The notes under the pieces were generated by a model, which had not been told where the DNA came from, ran no database searches, and saw nothing but the letters and a program-made list of their open reading frames with translations. Shown one piece after another: positions 23,364-32,872 of a DNA stretch of 64,000 bases. Where the stretch lies: the NCBI RefSeq assembly GCF_001864935.2, contig NZ_CP126267.1, positions 2,542,001-2,606,000 on the forward strand, written 5' to 3'. The DNA is from Curtobacterium sp. MCBA15_012. Its GTDB lineage: Bacteria; Actinomycetota; Actinomycetes; Actinomycetales; Microbacteriaceae. Each line of letters begins with the position of its first letter. Position 1 is the stretch's first letter. A program made the translations under genes and the position numbers.

Positions 23364-25389
23364 GCAGGTCGAGCCAGGCGACCTGCTCCGGGCTGAGCTC
23401 CACCAACATGCCCGTCATCGAGGACCGTGCCTCGGCGATGGTGCGCGGTCCGAACAGCGGGAACGTCGGGAACGGCTGGTGGAGCACGTAGGCCAGGGCG
23501 ATCGCCGTCGCGGGCACGCCGTGCTGCTCGCCGAGCTCCCGGGCACGGCGCAGGCGCTCGAAGTTCGCGTCGGAGTAGTAGCAGCGGACGAGCTCGGCAT
23601 CGCTGGTGTCCTCCGGGGTCGCGCGGCCGGTGAAGAACCCGCGGGCCTGCGACGACCACGGCAGCAGCGGGACCTGGCGTTCCTCGAGCCACTGCTTCGA
23701 CGCCGCGTCGGTGACGTGCCGGCAGCCCTCCCACGGCACGTCGTACGCCTCGGCGAGGCCGAAGTGGTTGCTGAGGACCTCGAACCCGTGCTTGCCGTTC
23801 GCCGCTGCGTAGGCGTTCGCCTCGTCGAAGCGGGCGAGGCTCCAGTTCGAGCCGCCGTACACCCGGATGCGGCCGGCGCGGCGGTGCTCGTCGAGGACGT
23901 CGACGAACTCCCCCACCGGCACGTCCTCGTTGTCGCGGTGCATCATGTAGACGTCCGCGTGGTCGGTGCCCTGCCGCTCGAGGCTCTCGAGGAGCTGGCG
24001 GCTCAGCGACTCCGGGTCGCAGTACGGGGTGTGCGCGCCCTTCGTGATGACCACCACGTCGTCGCGGATGCCGCGGTTCTGGATCCACGTGCCGAGCCTG
24101 CCCTCGAGGACGCCGCCGCCGTAGATGTAGCCGGTGTCGAAGACGGTCCCGCCCTGCTCGACGAACATGTCGAACAGTGCGCTGGCGTGCGCCAGGTCCG
24201 GCTGGTTGTCGACGCCCATCACGAGCCGCGAGACACGCTTGTCGATACCGGGCAGCGTGCCGTACTGCATGGGGGCGTCGGCGCGGACACGCAGGGGGCG
24301 GCCGCCGACCGTGGGGATGTCGGCGGTCTCGGCCTCGAACGGGTAGCGCAGACCGATCGCCGCACGCCAGCGGTCCAGCGTGCGGGCGGTCGCCAGGGTC
24401 TCGTCGTGGGTCATCTGCGGCGCCTCGACCGCTCCGGACCGGAGGGCGGCGACGGTGGCGTCGGCCTCGTGGGCGTAGGGGTGCTCGCCGGTGGACGACA
24501 GCGTGCGCGGCTCCTCGTCGACGGTGTGCACCGTGATGGTGGGGTCGTCCGAGAGCGTCCACGGGTCGGTGAGGACGATCCGTCCGCGGCTGCCGTGCAC
24601 GGTCACCGTGTTGTCGTCCTGCAGGCGCACGCCGGTGCGGACGCTCGCGGTGATGCCGGTGCGGTAGGTCAGGTGCGCCACGGTCCACTCGTCGACGCCC
24701 GTCGGGCCGAGGGTGCCGGTCGCGGTGAGGTCGACGGGCTCCGCGACGGGGACACCGGTGGCGGCCTGCACGACCGCGGCGGCCATCGTCACCGGGTACC
24801 CGCCGACGTCGAGGATGCCGCCGCCCGCGGTCGCGGGGTCGTACAGCCGCCCGGTGCGCTCCGCGGCGCGGAACGCGAAGGACGCGTCGACGTGCACGAC
24901 GTCGCCGATCGCACCCGTGCGGACGAGGTCGAGCAGCGCCGCGGTCTGCGGGTGGAAGCGGTACATGAAGGCCTCGACGAGCGGGAGACCGGCCTGGCGT
25001 GCGGCGTCGACGAGGGCCATCGCGGTGCCGTGGTTCGGGGCGAGGGGCTTCTCGCACAGCACGGCCTTGCCCGCCTCGAGGGCGCGGACGACGAGGTCGG
25101 CGTGACCGGTGTGGACGGTCGCGACGTACACGGCGTCGACGCGCTCGTCGGCGAGGACGTCCTCGTAGCTGCCGGCGCGGACGTCGGCGAACCCGTGCTC
25201 GGCGGCCTCGTCGGCGAAGCGCTGCGCCCGTTCGGCCGAGGAGCTCCCCGCGGCGACCAGGACACCCGTGCTCGTCGGCAGCTGGGACAGGAACCGGCGG
25301 GCGATCGAGCCCGGTCCGAGCACCGCCCACCCGGGGCGGTCGGACCCGGTGGGCGGGGTGGACGAGGGGGTCGCGGTCTGCGCTGACAT
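23356..25389 (-). CDS. Gfo/Idh/MocA oxidoreductase fused to aldo/keto reductase
   Basis: 677 residues with two enzymes in one chain. Residues ~20-330: NAD(P)-binding Rossmann fold (GWAVLGPGSIARRFLSQLP), CEKPLAPN with the catalytic-site lysine, and a Gfo/Idh C-terminal sheet domain. Residues ~370-677: TIM-barrel aldo/keto reductase with FDTGYIYGGG (catalytic Tyr), VVVITKG (Lys), VYMMHRDN (His) and the late NAD(P)-binding loop. It may oxidise and reduce successive sugar or cyclitol intermediates. ATG at 25389 chosen over 25416. Paired with LacI downstream; substrate unknown. Confidence 0.85.
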   Translation of the reverse strand: MSAQTATPSSTPPTGSDRPGWAVLGPGSIARRFLSQLPTSTGVLVAAGSSSAERAQRFADEAAEHGFADVRAGSYEDVLADERVDAVYVATVHTGHADLVVRALEAGKAVLCEKPLAPNHGTAMALVDAARQAGLPLVEAFMYRFHPQTAALLDLVRTGAIGDVVHVDASFAFRAAERTGRLYDPATAGGGILDVGGYPVTMAAAVVQAATGVPVAEPVDLTATGTLGPTGVDEWTVAHLTYRTGITASVRTGVRLQDDNTVTVHGSRGRIVLTDPWTLSDDPTITVHTVDEEPRTLSSTGEHPYAHEADATVAALRSGAVEAPQMTHDETLATARTLDRWRAAIGLRYPFEAETADIPTVGGRPLRVRADAPMQYGTLPGIDKRVSRLVMGVDNQPDLAHASALFDMFVEQGGTVFDTGYIYGGGVLEGRLGTWIQNRGIRDDVVVITKGAHTPYCDPESLSRQLLESLERQGTDHADVYMMHRDNEDVPVGEFVDVLDEHRRAGRIRVYGGSNWSLARFDEANAYAAANGKHGFEVLSNHFGLAEAYDVPWEGCRHVTDAASKQWLEERQVPLLPWSSQARGFFTGRATPEDTSDAELVRCYYSDANFERLRRARELGEQHGVPATAIALAYVLHQPFPTFPLFGPRTIAEARSSMTGMLVELSPEQVAWLDLRA

Positions 25390-25524
25390 GCGGTTCCTGT
25401 TCTTGTGGTGGACCATCCGGTCACCGCGACGCTACCGGCGCCCGAGTGCCCCGACAAGGCGTTCGTGAACGTTCACGGAACCGATCGGTCGCCGGGGTCC
25501 GGACGGGTCCCTAGACTCGAGCGC

Positions 25525-26079
25525 ATGGCAAGCGCCCGTGACCGTGTCCTGGACAGCTTCGTCGCCATCGTGTGCGAGGAGGGCGAGCGTCCGGCGACCC
25601 TCGACGCCGTCGCCGCCCGGGCCGGGGTGTCCAAGGGCGGACTGCTCTACCACTTCGGTTCGAAGGCCGCCCTGGTCGAGGGGCTGTGCGAGCGGCTGTC
25701 CGACCTCTCCGCGATCGACGTCGAGCACATGCGCGAGGCCGAGGACGGCGCAGCGCGGTACTTCGTCCGCAACTGCCTGTACGTCGGGAGCGAGCTCGAC
25801 CTCGTCCTGCTCGCGGCCAGCCGGTTGCAGCAGGCGGGCTACGAGGAGGCCGGGCGCACCCTGGACGACACCGAGAACGCGTGGCTCGAAGCCCTCGTCG
25901 ACGCCCTGCACGACGTGCCGACGGCACAGGCCGTGAAGCTGCTCGGCGACGGGCTCTACCACCAGGCCTCGCTCGGTGCCGTCACCGTCGACGAGGTCCG
26001 ACCGAACCGCGGCTCGGTCGACATGGAGGCGCTGCTCGCCGTCGTCGACCGGCTCGTCGCCACCCGTCCCGGCGCGTGA
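25525..26079 (+). CDS. TetR-family transcriptional regulator
   Basis: 184 residues from ATG 25525. HTH: RPATLDAVAARAGVSKGGLLYHFGSKAALVEGL, the classic TetR motif; a C-terminal helical ligand domain follows (TetR_C-like with AVKLLGDGLYHQASLG). The longer frame at 25405 runs into the divergent promoter region. It is divergent from the fusion oxidoreductase with 135 bp between, and a small membrane protein follows 89 bp later. The ligand is unknown. Confidence 0.87.
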   Translation: MASARDRVLDSFVAIVCEEGERPATLDAVAARAGVSKGGLLYHFGSKAALVEGLCERLSDLSAIDVEHMREAEDGAARYFVRNCLYVGSELDLVLLAASRLQQAGYEEAGRTLDDTENAWLEALVDALHDVPTAQAVKLLGDGLYHQASLGAVTVDEVRPNRGSVDMEALLAVVDRLVATRPGA

Positions 26080-26168
26080 TCCGGCGCTCCGGCGTCGGGG
26101 TGGACCGCCGTCGCCCCACCTGGGGATAGACTGGGCACGATCCACCCGCTCGAACCGGAGGTACCACC

Positions 26169-26339
26169 GTGGGCCGCGTCATCGCCGCTTTCTTCTCGAT
26201 CCTGCTGCTGCTGGCATCGATGTACCTGTTCGGTTTCGCCTTCCAGGTGGAGTCCGGTCAGGCGTTCGTCTTCATGGGCGGACTGATCCTGATGTCGCTC
26301 TCGTTCTTCCTGCCGATCCACGTGTTCGGCAAGCGCTGA
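26169..26339 (+). CDS. Small two-TMS membrane protein (56 aa)
   Basis: GTG at 26169 is 6-8 nt after a strong CGGAGG. The product has two hydrophobic helices (VIAAFFSILLLLASMYLFGF and the FVFMGGLILMSLSFFLPIHV region) and ends FGKR. A perfect terminator hairpin follows 15 bp after the stop, supporting a real expressed gene. No family recognised; such proteins are often membrane-complex or stress-related subunits. Confidence 0.75.
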   Translation: MGRVIAAFFSILLLLASMYLFGFAFQVESGQAFVFMGGLILMSLSFFLPIHVFGKR

Positions 26340-26354
26340 CCCCAGCGCTCGACG

Positions 26355-26387
26355 GAACGGCCCCGCACCGGTGGTGCGGGGCCGTTC
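26355..26387. terminator. Terminator after the small membrane protein
   Basis: GAACGGCCCCGCACC (26355-26369) and GGTGCGGGGCCGTTC (26373-26387), perfect 15-bp stem with a 3-nt loop. Confidence 0.8.
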
Positions 26388-26441
26388 TGCGTCCGGTGGG
26401 TGCCGGCGCCGATCGCCGCGGCGGAGCGCTCGATGCGCGCT

Positions 26442-26501
26442 GCACAACGAGAAGCACCTCGCACCACGGGATTCCGTGGTGCGAGGTGCTTCTCGTTGTG
26501 C
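26442..26501. repeat. Perfect 28-bp inverted repeat
   Basis: Arms 26442-26469 and 26474-26501 are exact complements around a GATT loop; the left arm begins GCACAACGAGAAGCACCTCG. It lies between the terminator above and the 3' end of ribH and may terminate the rib operon. It is clearly longer than a typical terminator stem. Confidence 0.75.
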
Positions 26502-26574
26502 GCGGCGCCACGGCTCCCGCAACGGCGGCCGCGTGGAACCGCGCGGCGCGCCCGGGGCGACCGCCGCGCCGGCG

Positions 26575-27057
26575 TCAGCCCGCGATCTCGCGCAGGCTCC
26601 GCAGCGACAGGGCCGTCGCGATCGCGGCGTGCGCCGCCTCGGCGCCCTTGTCCTCCTTCGACCCGGGCAGCCCGGCGCGGTCGATGCCCTGCTGCTCGTC
26701 GTCGAGGGTGAGCACGCCGAAGCCGACGGGCTTGCCGGTCTCGATCGCGACGCGGGTGAGTCCGCTCGTGGCGGCGTCGGACACGTACTCGAAGTGCGGG
26801 GTGCCGCCGCGGATGATCACCCCGAGGGCGACGACCGCGTCGAACCCGGCCTCGAGCGCGGCCTTCGCGACGACCGGCAGCTCGAAGCTGCCCGGCACGG
26901 GGACGACCTGCGCGGTGGCCCCGAGGCGCTGCACCTCGCGCTGCGCCCCCGCGAGCAGGCCGCCCGCGATGGTCTCGTGCCACTGCCCGGCGACGATCGC
27001 CACGCGCACCCCCGTCCCGTCGACGTGGTCGCGCTCGGCTGCTCCGGCTCCGCTCAT
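26575..27057 (-). CDS. ribH: 6,7-dimethyl-8-ribityllumazine synthase
   Basis: 160 residues. Motifs of lumazine synthase: [50 protein letters not shown] (catalytic His in the PHFEYV region) and [15 protein letters not shown]. It condenses the ribityl-pyrimidine intermediate with dihydroxybutanone phosphate. ATG at 27057 overlaps the ribB stop (ATGA). Last gene of the rib operon. Confidence 0.96.
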   Translation of the reverse strand: MSGAGAAERDHVDGTGVRVAIVAGQWHETIAGGLLAGAQREVQRLGATAQVVPVPGSFELPVVAKAALEAGFDAVVALGVIIRGGTPHFEYVSDAATSGLTRVAIETGKPVGFGVLTLDDEQQGIDRAGLPGSKEDKGAEAAHAAIATALSLRSLREIAG

Positions 27058-27797
27058 CGTGTGGTTCCCTCCTGGGGCGCGGACGCTGCCGCCGCCCGGT
27101 CTGCCGCGTCGAGCCAGTCGACGAGTGCGGCGATGGTGATGACGGGCACGCCCTCGCGTGCCCCGAGTGCGACGAGGCCCGGCAGGCGCATCATGTCGCC
27201 GTCCTCGCCGACGATCTCGCAGATCGCCGCTGCGGGCCGGAGCCCGGCCGCGGTGACGAGCTCGATCGCTGCTTCGGTGTGCCCGGCGCGCTCGCGGACG
27301 CCGCCGGGTCGTGCCCGCAGCGGGACGACGTGCCCCGGACGGTGCAGGTCGTCGCGGACCGACGCGGGGTCGGCGAGCACCCGCAGGGTCCGTGCTCGGT
27401 CGTGCGCGCTGATGCCGGTGGTGACCCCGACGGCCGCGTCGACGGTCACGGTGTACGCGGTGCCGCGGACGTCCTCGTTGCGCGCGACCATCGGCGGCAG
27501 GTCGAGCGCGTCGGCGATCGCCGCACTGACCGGGGCGCAGATGAACCCGGAGGAGTGCGCCACGGTCCACGCGATCCACTCGGGCGACGCGAGCTCGGCG
27601 GCGAGGACGACGTCGCCCTCGTTCTCGCGGTGTTCGTCGTCGGCCACGATCACCGGGCGGCCGGCCGCGATCGCCGCGACGGCGTCCTCGACCGAGGACA
27701 GCCCCGACACCGTGCCACCGACGGACGACCCCACCGGACCCGCCACCGGGGTCGACGGCACCACGCGCTCGACGTGCGCGGCGTCGACGGCGCTCAC
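27054..27797 (-). CDS. ribB: 3,4-dihydroxy-2-butanone-4-phosphate synthase
   Basis: 247 residues, a single RibB domain without the GTP cyclohydrolase II half found in many actinobacterial RibBA fusions. Signatures: [20 protein letters not shown] (acidic active-site loop), [26 protein letters not shown] and [18 protein letters not shown] at 27797 overlaps the ribE stop in a GTGA. It makes the four-carbon unit for riboflavin. RibA and RibD must be encoded elsewhere. Confidence 0.94.
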   Translation of the reverse strand: MSAVDAAHVERVVPSTPVAGPVGSSVGGTVSGLSSVEDAVAAIAAGRPVIVADDEHRENEGDVVLAAELASPEWIAWTVAHSSGFICAPVSAAIADALDLPPMVARNEDVRGTAYTVTVDAAVGVTTGISAHDRARTLRVLADPASVRDDLHRPGHVVPLRARPGGVRERAGHTEAAIELVTAAGLRPAAAICEIVGEDGDMMRLPGLVALGAREGVPVITIAALVDWLDAADRAAAASAPQEGTTR

Positions 27798-28435
27798 CGT
27801 GCCTCCAGGACGGGCACCGTGGCGGCGTCGAGCCGCAGCATCCGGCGCACGTGCCGGGCGAGCACGTCGGTCTCGATGTTCACCCGGTCGCCGGGGACGC
27901 GCGCACCGAGGGTCGTGGCGGTGAGTGTCTCGGGGATGAGGCTGACCTCGAACCACGCGTCGGCGGGGTCGGTGTCCTCGCTGGAGACGGCGCTGACGGT
28001 GAGCGAGACGCCGTCGATCGCGACCGAGCCCTTGTCGACCACGAGCGGGCTGAGGTCGGGCGCGAGCGAGAACCGGACCCGGCGCCAGCCGTCACCGTCG
28101 CTGGTCGACAGGACGGTCGCGGTGCCGTCGACGTGCCCCTGCACGATGTGGCCGCCGAGGCGGTCCCCCACCGACGCGGCACGCTCGAGGTTCAGCCGGT
28201 CCCCAACGGCGAGCGACCCGTGTGCGCTCATGTCGAGCGTCTGACGCATGACGAAGGCGGTGAAGGTGTCCTCGGTCTGCTCGACCACGGTCAGGCAGAC
28301 GCCGCTCGTGGCGATGGAGTCGCCGTGCCGTGCGTCGGCGACCACGATCGGGCCGCGGACGGTGAGCGCGACGGAGTCGCCGTGCTGCTCGACGGCGGTG
28401 ACGGTGCCGAGTTCCTCGATGATGCCGGTGAACAC
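27794..28435 (-). CDS. ribE: Riboflavin synthase alpha chain
   Basis: 213 residues with two lumazine-binding repeats; it starts [12 protein letters not shown], the nearly invariant N-terminus, from GTG 28435. [14 protein letters not shown] and SLTVSAV mark the duplicated barrels. It dismutates two lumazines to riboflavin. The longer upstream frame runs into the riboswitch. It is the first gene after the FMN riboswitch. Confidence 0.95.
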   Translation of the reverse strand: MFTGIIEELGTVTAVEQHGDSVALTVRGPIVVADARHGDSIATSGVCLTVVEQTEDTFTAFVMRQTLDMSAHGSLAVGDRLNLERAASVGDRLGGHIVQGHVDGTATVLSTSDGDGWRRVRFSLAPDLSPLVVDKGSVAIDGVSLTVSAVSSEDTDPADAWFEVSLIPETLTATTLGARVPGDRVNIETDVLARHVRRMLRLDAATVPVLEAR

Positions 28436-28518
28436 TGGTGTCCTCTCAACGGGACTCCGGGTGTGCGCGACGGACGTCGGCAGCGGCGGTCGGGACGACG
28501 GATCGTCCTGGCCGCCAG

Positions 28519-28652
28519 CGCTTCCTCCCGTCCGGACTCTCACCGTCGGTCCCGGAGTTCCGCCGGGTCAACATCGGTCGGGTGTGCACCCGTCCTCAGC
28601 TCGTGGACTGTCACCACCGGTTCGGAATTGCACCGACCCCGGAGCGCTTGCG
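28519..28652 (-). promoter_or_regulatory. FMN riboswitch (RFN element)
   Basis: The minus strand shows the conserved RFN blocks in order: GGGGTCGGTGCAATTCC, GAACCGGTGGTGACAGTCC with ACGAGC, and GACCGACGGTGAGAGTCC followed by GGACGGGAGGAAGCGC. The closing stem pairs GCGCTCC with GGAAGCGC. FMN binding should shut down ribE-ribB-ribH; the 83 nt down to the start codon hold the expression platform. Confidence 0.95.
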
Positions 28653-28824
28653 TGGACCCGACGATACCCCACCCCACCGGCACGGGTGCCGGGACCGCGT
28701 CACGCGGCGCCACGGACCGGAGACGTGTCCGGCAGCGTGTGCGGCAGCGGGACCGGTGACCGGTCCGCTGCCTGGTCGGCTGCCTGGTCCGGTGGCGCCG
28801 TCCGCCACCGGCGCCGGGTCCCAC

Positions 28825-28876
28825 GTGACGGACGGGAGGCCCGTGGCGGCGCCGCCACGTGCCTCCCGTCCGTCAC
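28825..28876. terminator. 52-bp palindrome, terminator of the aminoacyl-PG synthase unit
   Basis: Arms 28825-28850 and 28851-28876 match except one position (28841/28860), containing GTGACGGACGGGAGGC. It is 4 bp beyond the synthase stop and belongs to the GGGAGGC hairpin family. Confidence 0.75.
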
Positions 28877-28880
28877 CGCG

Positions 28881-31388
28881 TCAGCGGCCGCGGACCAACG
28901 CGACCGCCTGCCGCACCGACAGGTCGGGGAGGTATGCGCGGACCACCGCGATCCCGATCGCGGGCAGCGCGACCGGGTCCGGGTACGCCAGCACGAGCGG
29001 GTGCAGGTCCGGGCCGAACTTCGCCTTGAACCGCAGCAGCGACCGGAACCCGTAGACCGGCTCGAGCACCCCGCCGACCAGGTCGAGCAGGCTCTGCACG
29101 CCCTCGCTCGCGGGCGGCGCGTCCGACGACGAGGCGAGCGGTGCCGCCGACAGGCTGAGCCGCTCGACGCCGTCCTGGCGCATCTGCTCGGCGGCGCTCG
29201 CGACGAGGAACTCCATGACACCGTTCGGTGCGGCGGCCGTGCGACGCATCACGTCGAGCGTCCAGCCGACCACGCGGCCCTCGCGGAAGGTGGGGAGCCA
29301 GCTCGTCACGCCCAGGACCGTGCCCTCGGCGTCGAGCGCGACGAGCGTGCGCACGGCGGGGTCGCGCATCTCGTCGACGCCGCCGAGCGTGAAGCCCATC
29401 TCCGGCAGTTCGCGCTCCGACACCCACTCCTCGGAGATCGCCTCGATCTGCCGGGTCGTGGCGACGGGCAGGTCCTGCCACGACGACCACAGGGCCGTGA
29501 TGCCCTCGCGCTTCGCCTTGTTCACCGAGGTGCGGACGTCCTGCTTCTTCTTGCCGGTCGTGGTCCACGTGCGGGGGTCGAGGTCGGCGTCCTCGGCGAC
29601 CGGGAGCGTCGCCCAGCCCTGCTCGACGAGGTGCGCGGCCGCGTCGGCCTCGATGCCGTAGTAGGCGGCCGTCCAGCCGTTGTCGTCGCAGTACCGCGCG
29701 AACGCGGTCATCGCGCGGTCGCGGGCGTCCGGCCAGCCGAAGGGTCCCCCGACGGTGACCGCGACCCGGCCGGTGCGGCGGTACGCGACGCCCGCGCGAC
29801 CGTCCTCGGCGAACCAGTAGGCGTTCCCCTGCCAGGTCGTCATCCAGCCGAACGTGTCCCCGCCCGCGGCCTCGAGCAGCGCCCGGGCGCGAGCGCGGTC
29901 ACGGCCGACGACGTCGGTGTCGAGGGCGTGCGGAGCGGCCCCGGTCGGACGGATCGCGGCGAGGGCGATGACCGTCCAGAGCGCCGGGCCGGACACGCCG
30001 AGCAGGAACCGGAGCGCCGGGTCCATCGCCGGCAGACGGTCCCAGAACGTCACGGGCGACAGCGGTCCGAGCACCGCCACGACCAGGCGGAGCGGGTCGG
30101 CCACGCGCTGCGGCGACGACGCGGCGGTGACGAGGACGAGCACGATGATGACCGCCGCGGCTGCGAGCACGACGACGCCGAACGTCGCCACCCGCCGACG
30201 CGACGGCAGCACCGTGAAGGACCGGCGCAGCACGACGAGCACGAGCGCGGTCGCGAGCGGCACGACGATGGAGGCAGCGATCGACAGGTCGACCACGACC
30301 TGGTTCTCCGAGCCGTGCAGCTGCTGCACCCGGCCGGGCACCGCGCTGTAGGTGACCGCGGCGGCGATGCCCGTGACGAGCTCGACCGCGACGACGAGCC
30401 ACACCGCGAACCGGCTCCCGCGCATGAGCCCGAGGCCGCCGACCACCAGGACGAGCAGCGGTGCGGCCGCGAGGACGAGCGTCCACGGGTCGGTCGCGCG
30501 GTAGTTCAGCAGGCCGCGCAGGCACGTGTCGACCGCACCGTCGGCGTGGCAGCCGCGCACCGGGGTGACCGGCCCGGCGCCGACGACGGCCGCGAGCGGC
30601 GCGAGCAGGCCCACGCGGGCGCGGGACACCAGGGCGATGACCGGGCCGACCGCGGACACGAGCACGACCGTGCCGAGCAGGACCCGGGTCTCGCGGTGCG
30701 AGCTGCGGACCCACCCGATGCGTGCGGGGCCGCTGCGGAGCAGGGTGCCGAGGCCCCAGCCCACGAGGGCGGCGCACGCGGCGTACAGGTCGGAGACGTG
30801 CCCGGCGTAGAGCAGCAGCGCGGCGACCACGGCGAACGCGTTGACCCGGATGCGTCGTCGCCAGAGCGGACCGGCGAAGGCGCTCGCGGTGACGATCGTG
30901 CCGACCAGGGCGGTCCACGGGTCGAAGCTCGTCGCCCGACCGAGCAGCAGCGAACCGACGGGGCGACCGTCGGGGTCGAGGAGCGCCACGAGTGCGCCGA
31001 GCCCGGTCCCGACCACGGCCGTCACGACGAACGCGATCGCGGTGCGCCACGACCCCATCAGCCGTTCGGAGGCGCCGAGCAGCACCACGACGCCGGCGAC
31101 GGTCGCGACGAGGGCGAGCACACCGGTCGACGCCGCGAAGACCCGGAGCGGGCCGAAGTGCGTCGGCTCGACGCCGTGCGAGACGCGCAGGGCGATGCCG
31201 ACGATCGACGTCACCAGGACGAGCACCACGACCACCGCGGTCACCGGTCGACGCCGCAGCGCCCGCACCGTCGCCGTCCAGGCGGTCGACGCAGCGGTCG
31301 CGAAGCGGCCCGGCTCGCGGGGCGGCGGGGCCGACGGGGTCGGGGTCGAGGCCTGGGGCGACGTCGTCGTCGTCTCGTCCGTGGTCAC
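28881..31388 (-). CDS. Aminoacyl-phosphatidylglycerol synthase (MprF-like, DUF2156)
   Basis: 835 residues. Roughly 50-490 hold many membrane segments; 495-830 form the C-terminal DUF2156/LPG_synthase domain with WQGNAYWFAEDGRAGVAYRR, GPFGWPDARDRAM and EMGFTLGGVDEMRDP, the double-GNAT fold that uses aminoacyl-tRNA. It transfers an amino acid to phosphatidylglycerol and lowers surface negative charge, protecting against cationic peptides. GTG at 31388 overlaps the upstream esterase stop, as in corynebacterial pairs. Ala or Lys specificity is not readable. Confidence 0.85.
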   Translation of the reverse strand: MTTDETTTTSPQASTPTPSAPPPREPGRFATAASTAWTATVRALRRRPVTAVVVVLVLVTSIVGIALRVSHGVEPTHFGPLRVFAASTGVLALVATVAGVVVLLGASERLMGSWRTAIAFVVTAVVGTGLGALVALLDPDGRPVGSLLLGRATSFDPWTALVGTIVTASAFAGPLWRRRIRVNAFAVVAALLLYAGHVSDLYAACAALVGWGLGTLLRSGPARIGWVRSSHRETRVLLGTVVLVSAVGPVIALVSRARVGLLAPLAAVVGAGPVTPVRGCHADGAVDTCLRGLLNYRATDPWTLVLAAAPLLVLVVGGLGLMRGSRFAVWLVVAVELVTGIAAAVTYSAVPGRVQQLHGSENQVVVDLSIAASIVVPLATALVLVVLRRSFTVLPSRRRVATFGVVVLAAAAVIIVLVLVTAASSPQRVADPLRLVVAVLGPLSPVTFWDRLPAMDPALRFLLGVSGPALWTVIALAAIRPTGAAPHALDTDVVGRDRARARALLEAAGGDTFGWMTTWQGNAYWFAEDGRAGVAYRRTGRVAVTVGGPFGWPDARDRAMTAFARYCDDNGWTAAYYGIEADAAAHLVEQGWATLPVAEDADLDPRTWTTTGKKKQDVRTSVNKAKREGITALWSSWQDLPVATTRQIEAISEEWVSERELPEMGFTLGGVDEMRDPAVRTLVALDAEGTVLGVTSWLPTFREGRVVGWTLDVMRRTAAAPNGVMEFLVASAAEQMRQDGVERLSLSAAPLASSSDAPPASEGVQSLLDLVGGVLEPVYGFRSLLRFKAKFGPDLHPLVLAYPDPVALPAIGIAVVRAYLPDLSVRQAVALVRGR

Positions 31389-32704
31389 AGTGCGCCCTCC
31401 GTCGCGGGGAGACCGAGGTGCGCGAGCACCGGCGGCAGTCCGTGCGCGAGCACGTACCGCACCGTGTTCCAGTCGTGGGCGGAGCCGGGCGAGACGATGG
31501 TGCTCGTCTGCATCCCGGCACGTTCCGCTGCCGCTCGGAGCAGTCCGGTCGACGCCGTGTACGGGGCGTCGTCCTGACCGTAGCCGAACACCGTCAGGTG
31601 GTCACGGTACGGCGCGTGCGCGGCCATCTCGGCGACCGGCATCGCGGCGCGGTAGGCGGCCGCGTCCCCGCCGAAGCCGAGGGCGATGGTCTGCTGCAGG
31701 CTGCCGTTCTTCGGGCCGAGCTCGCTCGAGATCGCGAGGGTGGTGCCGAACAGGTCGGGGCGGGACGCGCTGAACTGCATCGCGCAGGTCGCACCCTCCG
31801 AGAAGCCGGCGACACCCCAGTGCGCGGGGCCGCTCTCGACGGGCAGGTGCGCCTGGATCCAGTTCACCGTGTCGGTCGTGACGTACGTGGCGCTCCGGCC
31901 CAGTCGGCGCGAGTCGAGGCACATCGGGTTCCGGTTCGGTGCGCCGAGCTGGTCGGGCGAGACCACGATCGGGCCGAGGCCGTCGTGCTGTGCCGCGTAG
32001 TGGTCGAGGAACTGCCCCATGTCGCCGGTCTGGAACAGGTCGGCGGGCTGGCCGGGCTGCCCGGAGAACGCGATGATCACGGGCAGCTTCGGCGGGTTCG
32101 CGACGCGGGCGGCCGGCGGCAGCCAGACCACGGCCCTGCGGGCCCGGAAGTGCGAGACCGTGCCGGGGATGGCGACGCTCAGGGTCTCACCGCTGCGGGG
32201 CATGCCGGCCGGTGCGTGCCAGTCGGCGAGGTCGGTCGACGCCGTCGTGTGCTCGACCGGCAGCTTCACCGTCCGGTAGGGGCTGGTCGCGACGGCCTGC
32301 TCGACGTTCTTGTAGAAGCCGAAGTCGACGTTCACGCCGAGCGCCGCGGACAGGACGACCGCGACGCCGGCGACCAGTGCGAGGCCCCGACGTCGCCATC
32401 CGCCCTGCACGAGCACCGCGATCAGGAGCGCCACCCCGGCGAACGCGAAGGCGATCCACATCCTCGTGATCGGGGTGAAGGCCACACCGAACAGGTCCTG
32501 CACGTCACCGGTCCACCAGACCGCGACCAGGCCGACGACCGCACCCACGACCCCGGCACCGGCCCGGATCGCGAGTCGGCGTCCGCGGTGTCGCTCGCGC
32601 GCCGGGCCGACGAGGACCCAGGCCGTGAGGACGGCGGCGACGACGTAGACGGGGACGAGGAGCGACCGACCCGTGATCGGGATGCGCAGGAGTTCGTGGA
32701 GCAC
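31385..32704 (-). CDS. Membrane-anchored esterase, probable aminoacyl-PG hydrolase
   Basis: 439 residues from a likely GTG at 32704; a frame from 32812 is possible. Four hydrophobic segments (about 10-135) precede an extracellular alpha/beta-hydrolase of the esterase D family: LPVIIAFSGQPG, nucleophile elbow GFSEGATCAM, and the late GSAHDWNTVR with the catalytic His. Corynebacteria pair such an esterase with an alanyl-PG synthase to remove the amino acid again. The GTGA overlap with the synthase gene supports the same job here. Confidence 0.75.
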   Translation of the reverse strand: MLHELLRIPITGRSLLVPVYVVAAVLTAWVLVGPARERHRGRRLAIRAGAGVVGAVVGLVAVWWTGDVQDLFGVAFTPITRMWIAFAFAGVALLIAVLVQGGWRRRGLALVAGVAVVLSAALGVNVDFGFYKNVEQAVATSPYRTVKLPVEHTTASTDLADWHAPAGMPRSGETLSVAIPGTVSHFRARRAVVWLPPAARVANPPKLPVIIAFSGQPGQPADLFQTGDMGQFLDHYAAQHDGLGPIVVSPDQLGAPNRNPMCLDSRRLGRSATYVTTDTVNWIQAHLPVESGPAHWGVAGFSEGATCAMQFSASRPDLFGTTLAISSELGPKNGSLQQTIALGFGGDAAAYRAAMPVAEMAAHAPYRDHLTVFGYGQDDAPYTASTGLLRAAAERAGMQTSTIVSPGSAHDWNTVRYVLAHGLPPVLAHLGLPATEGAL

Positions 32705-32824
32705 CCGTTCATCGTGGCGCGCACGACTTCCTGTACGGCCGGGAACCGCTTCCACTGCGCACAGGTTCGACACCGAGCGCTCCCAGGGAACGCTCTGTCG
32801 CCACCAAGACACGACGGACGCCGG

Positions 32825-32870
32825 GCACGGGTCGGAGGGGCGCCGCGTGCGACGCCCCTCCGACCCGTGC
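32825..32870. terminator. Terminator of the chaplin-repeat gene
   Basis: GCACGGGTCGGAGGGGCG (32825-32842) and CGCCCCTCCGACCCGTGC (32853-32870), perfect 18-bp stem, 2 bp beyond the stop codon. Confidence 0.8.
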
Positions 32871-32872
32871 TG

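Noticed and set aside
28248..31577. Plus-strand open frame of 1109 codons
   Set aside because: Antisense of ribE, the FMN riboswitch and the aminoacyl-PG synthase; composition of a false frame.
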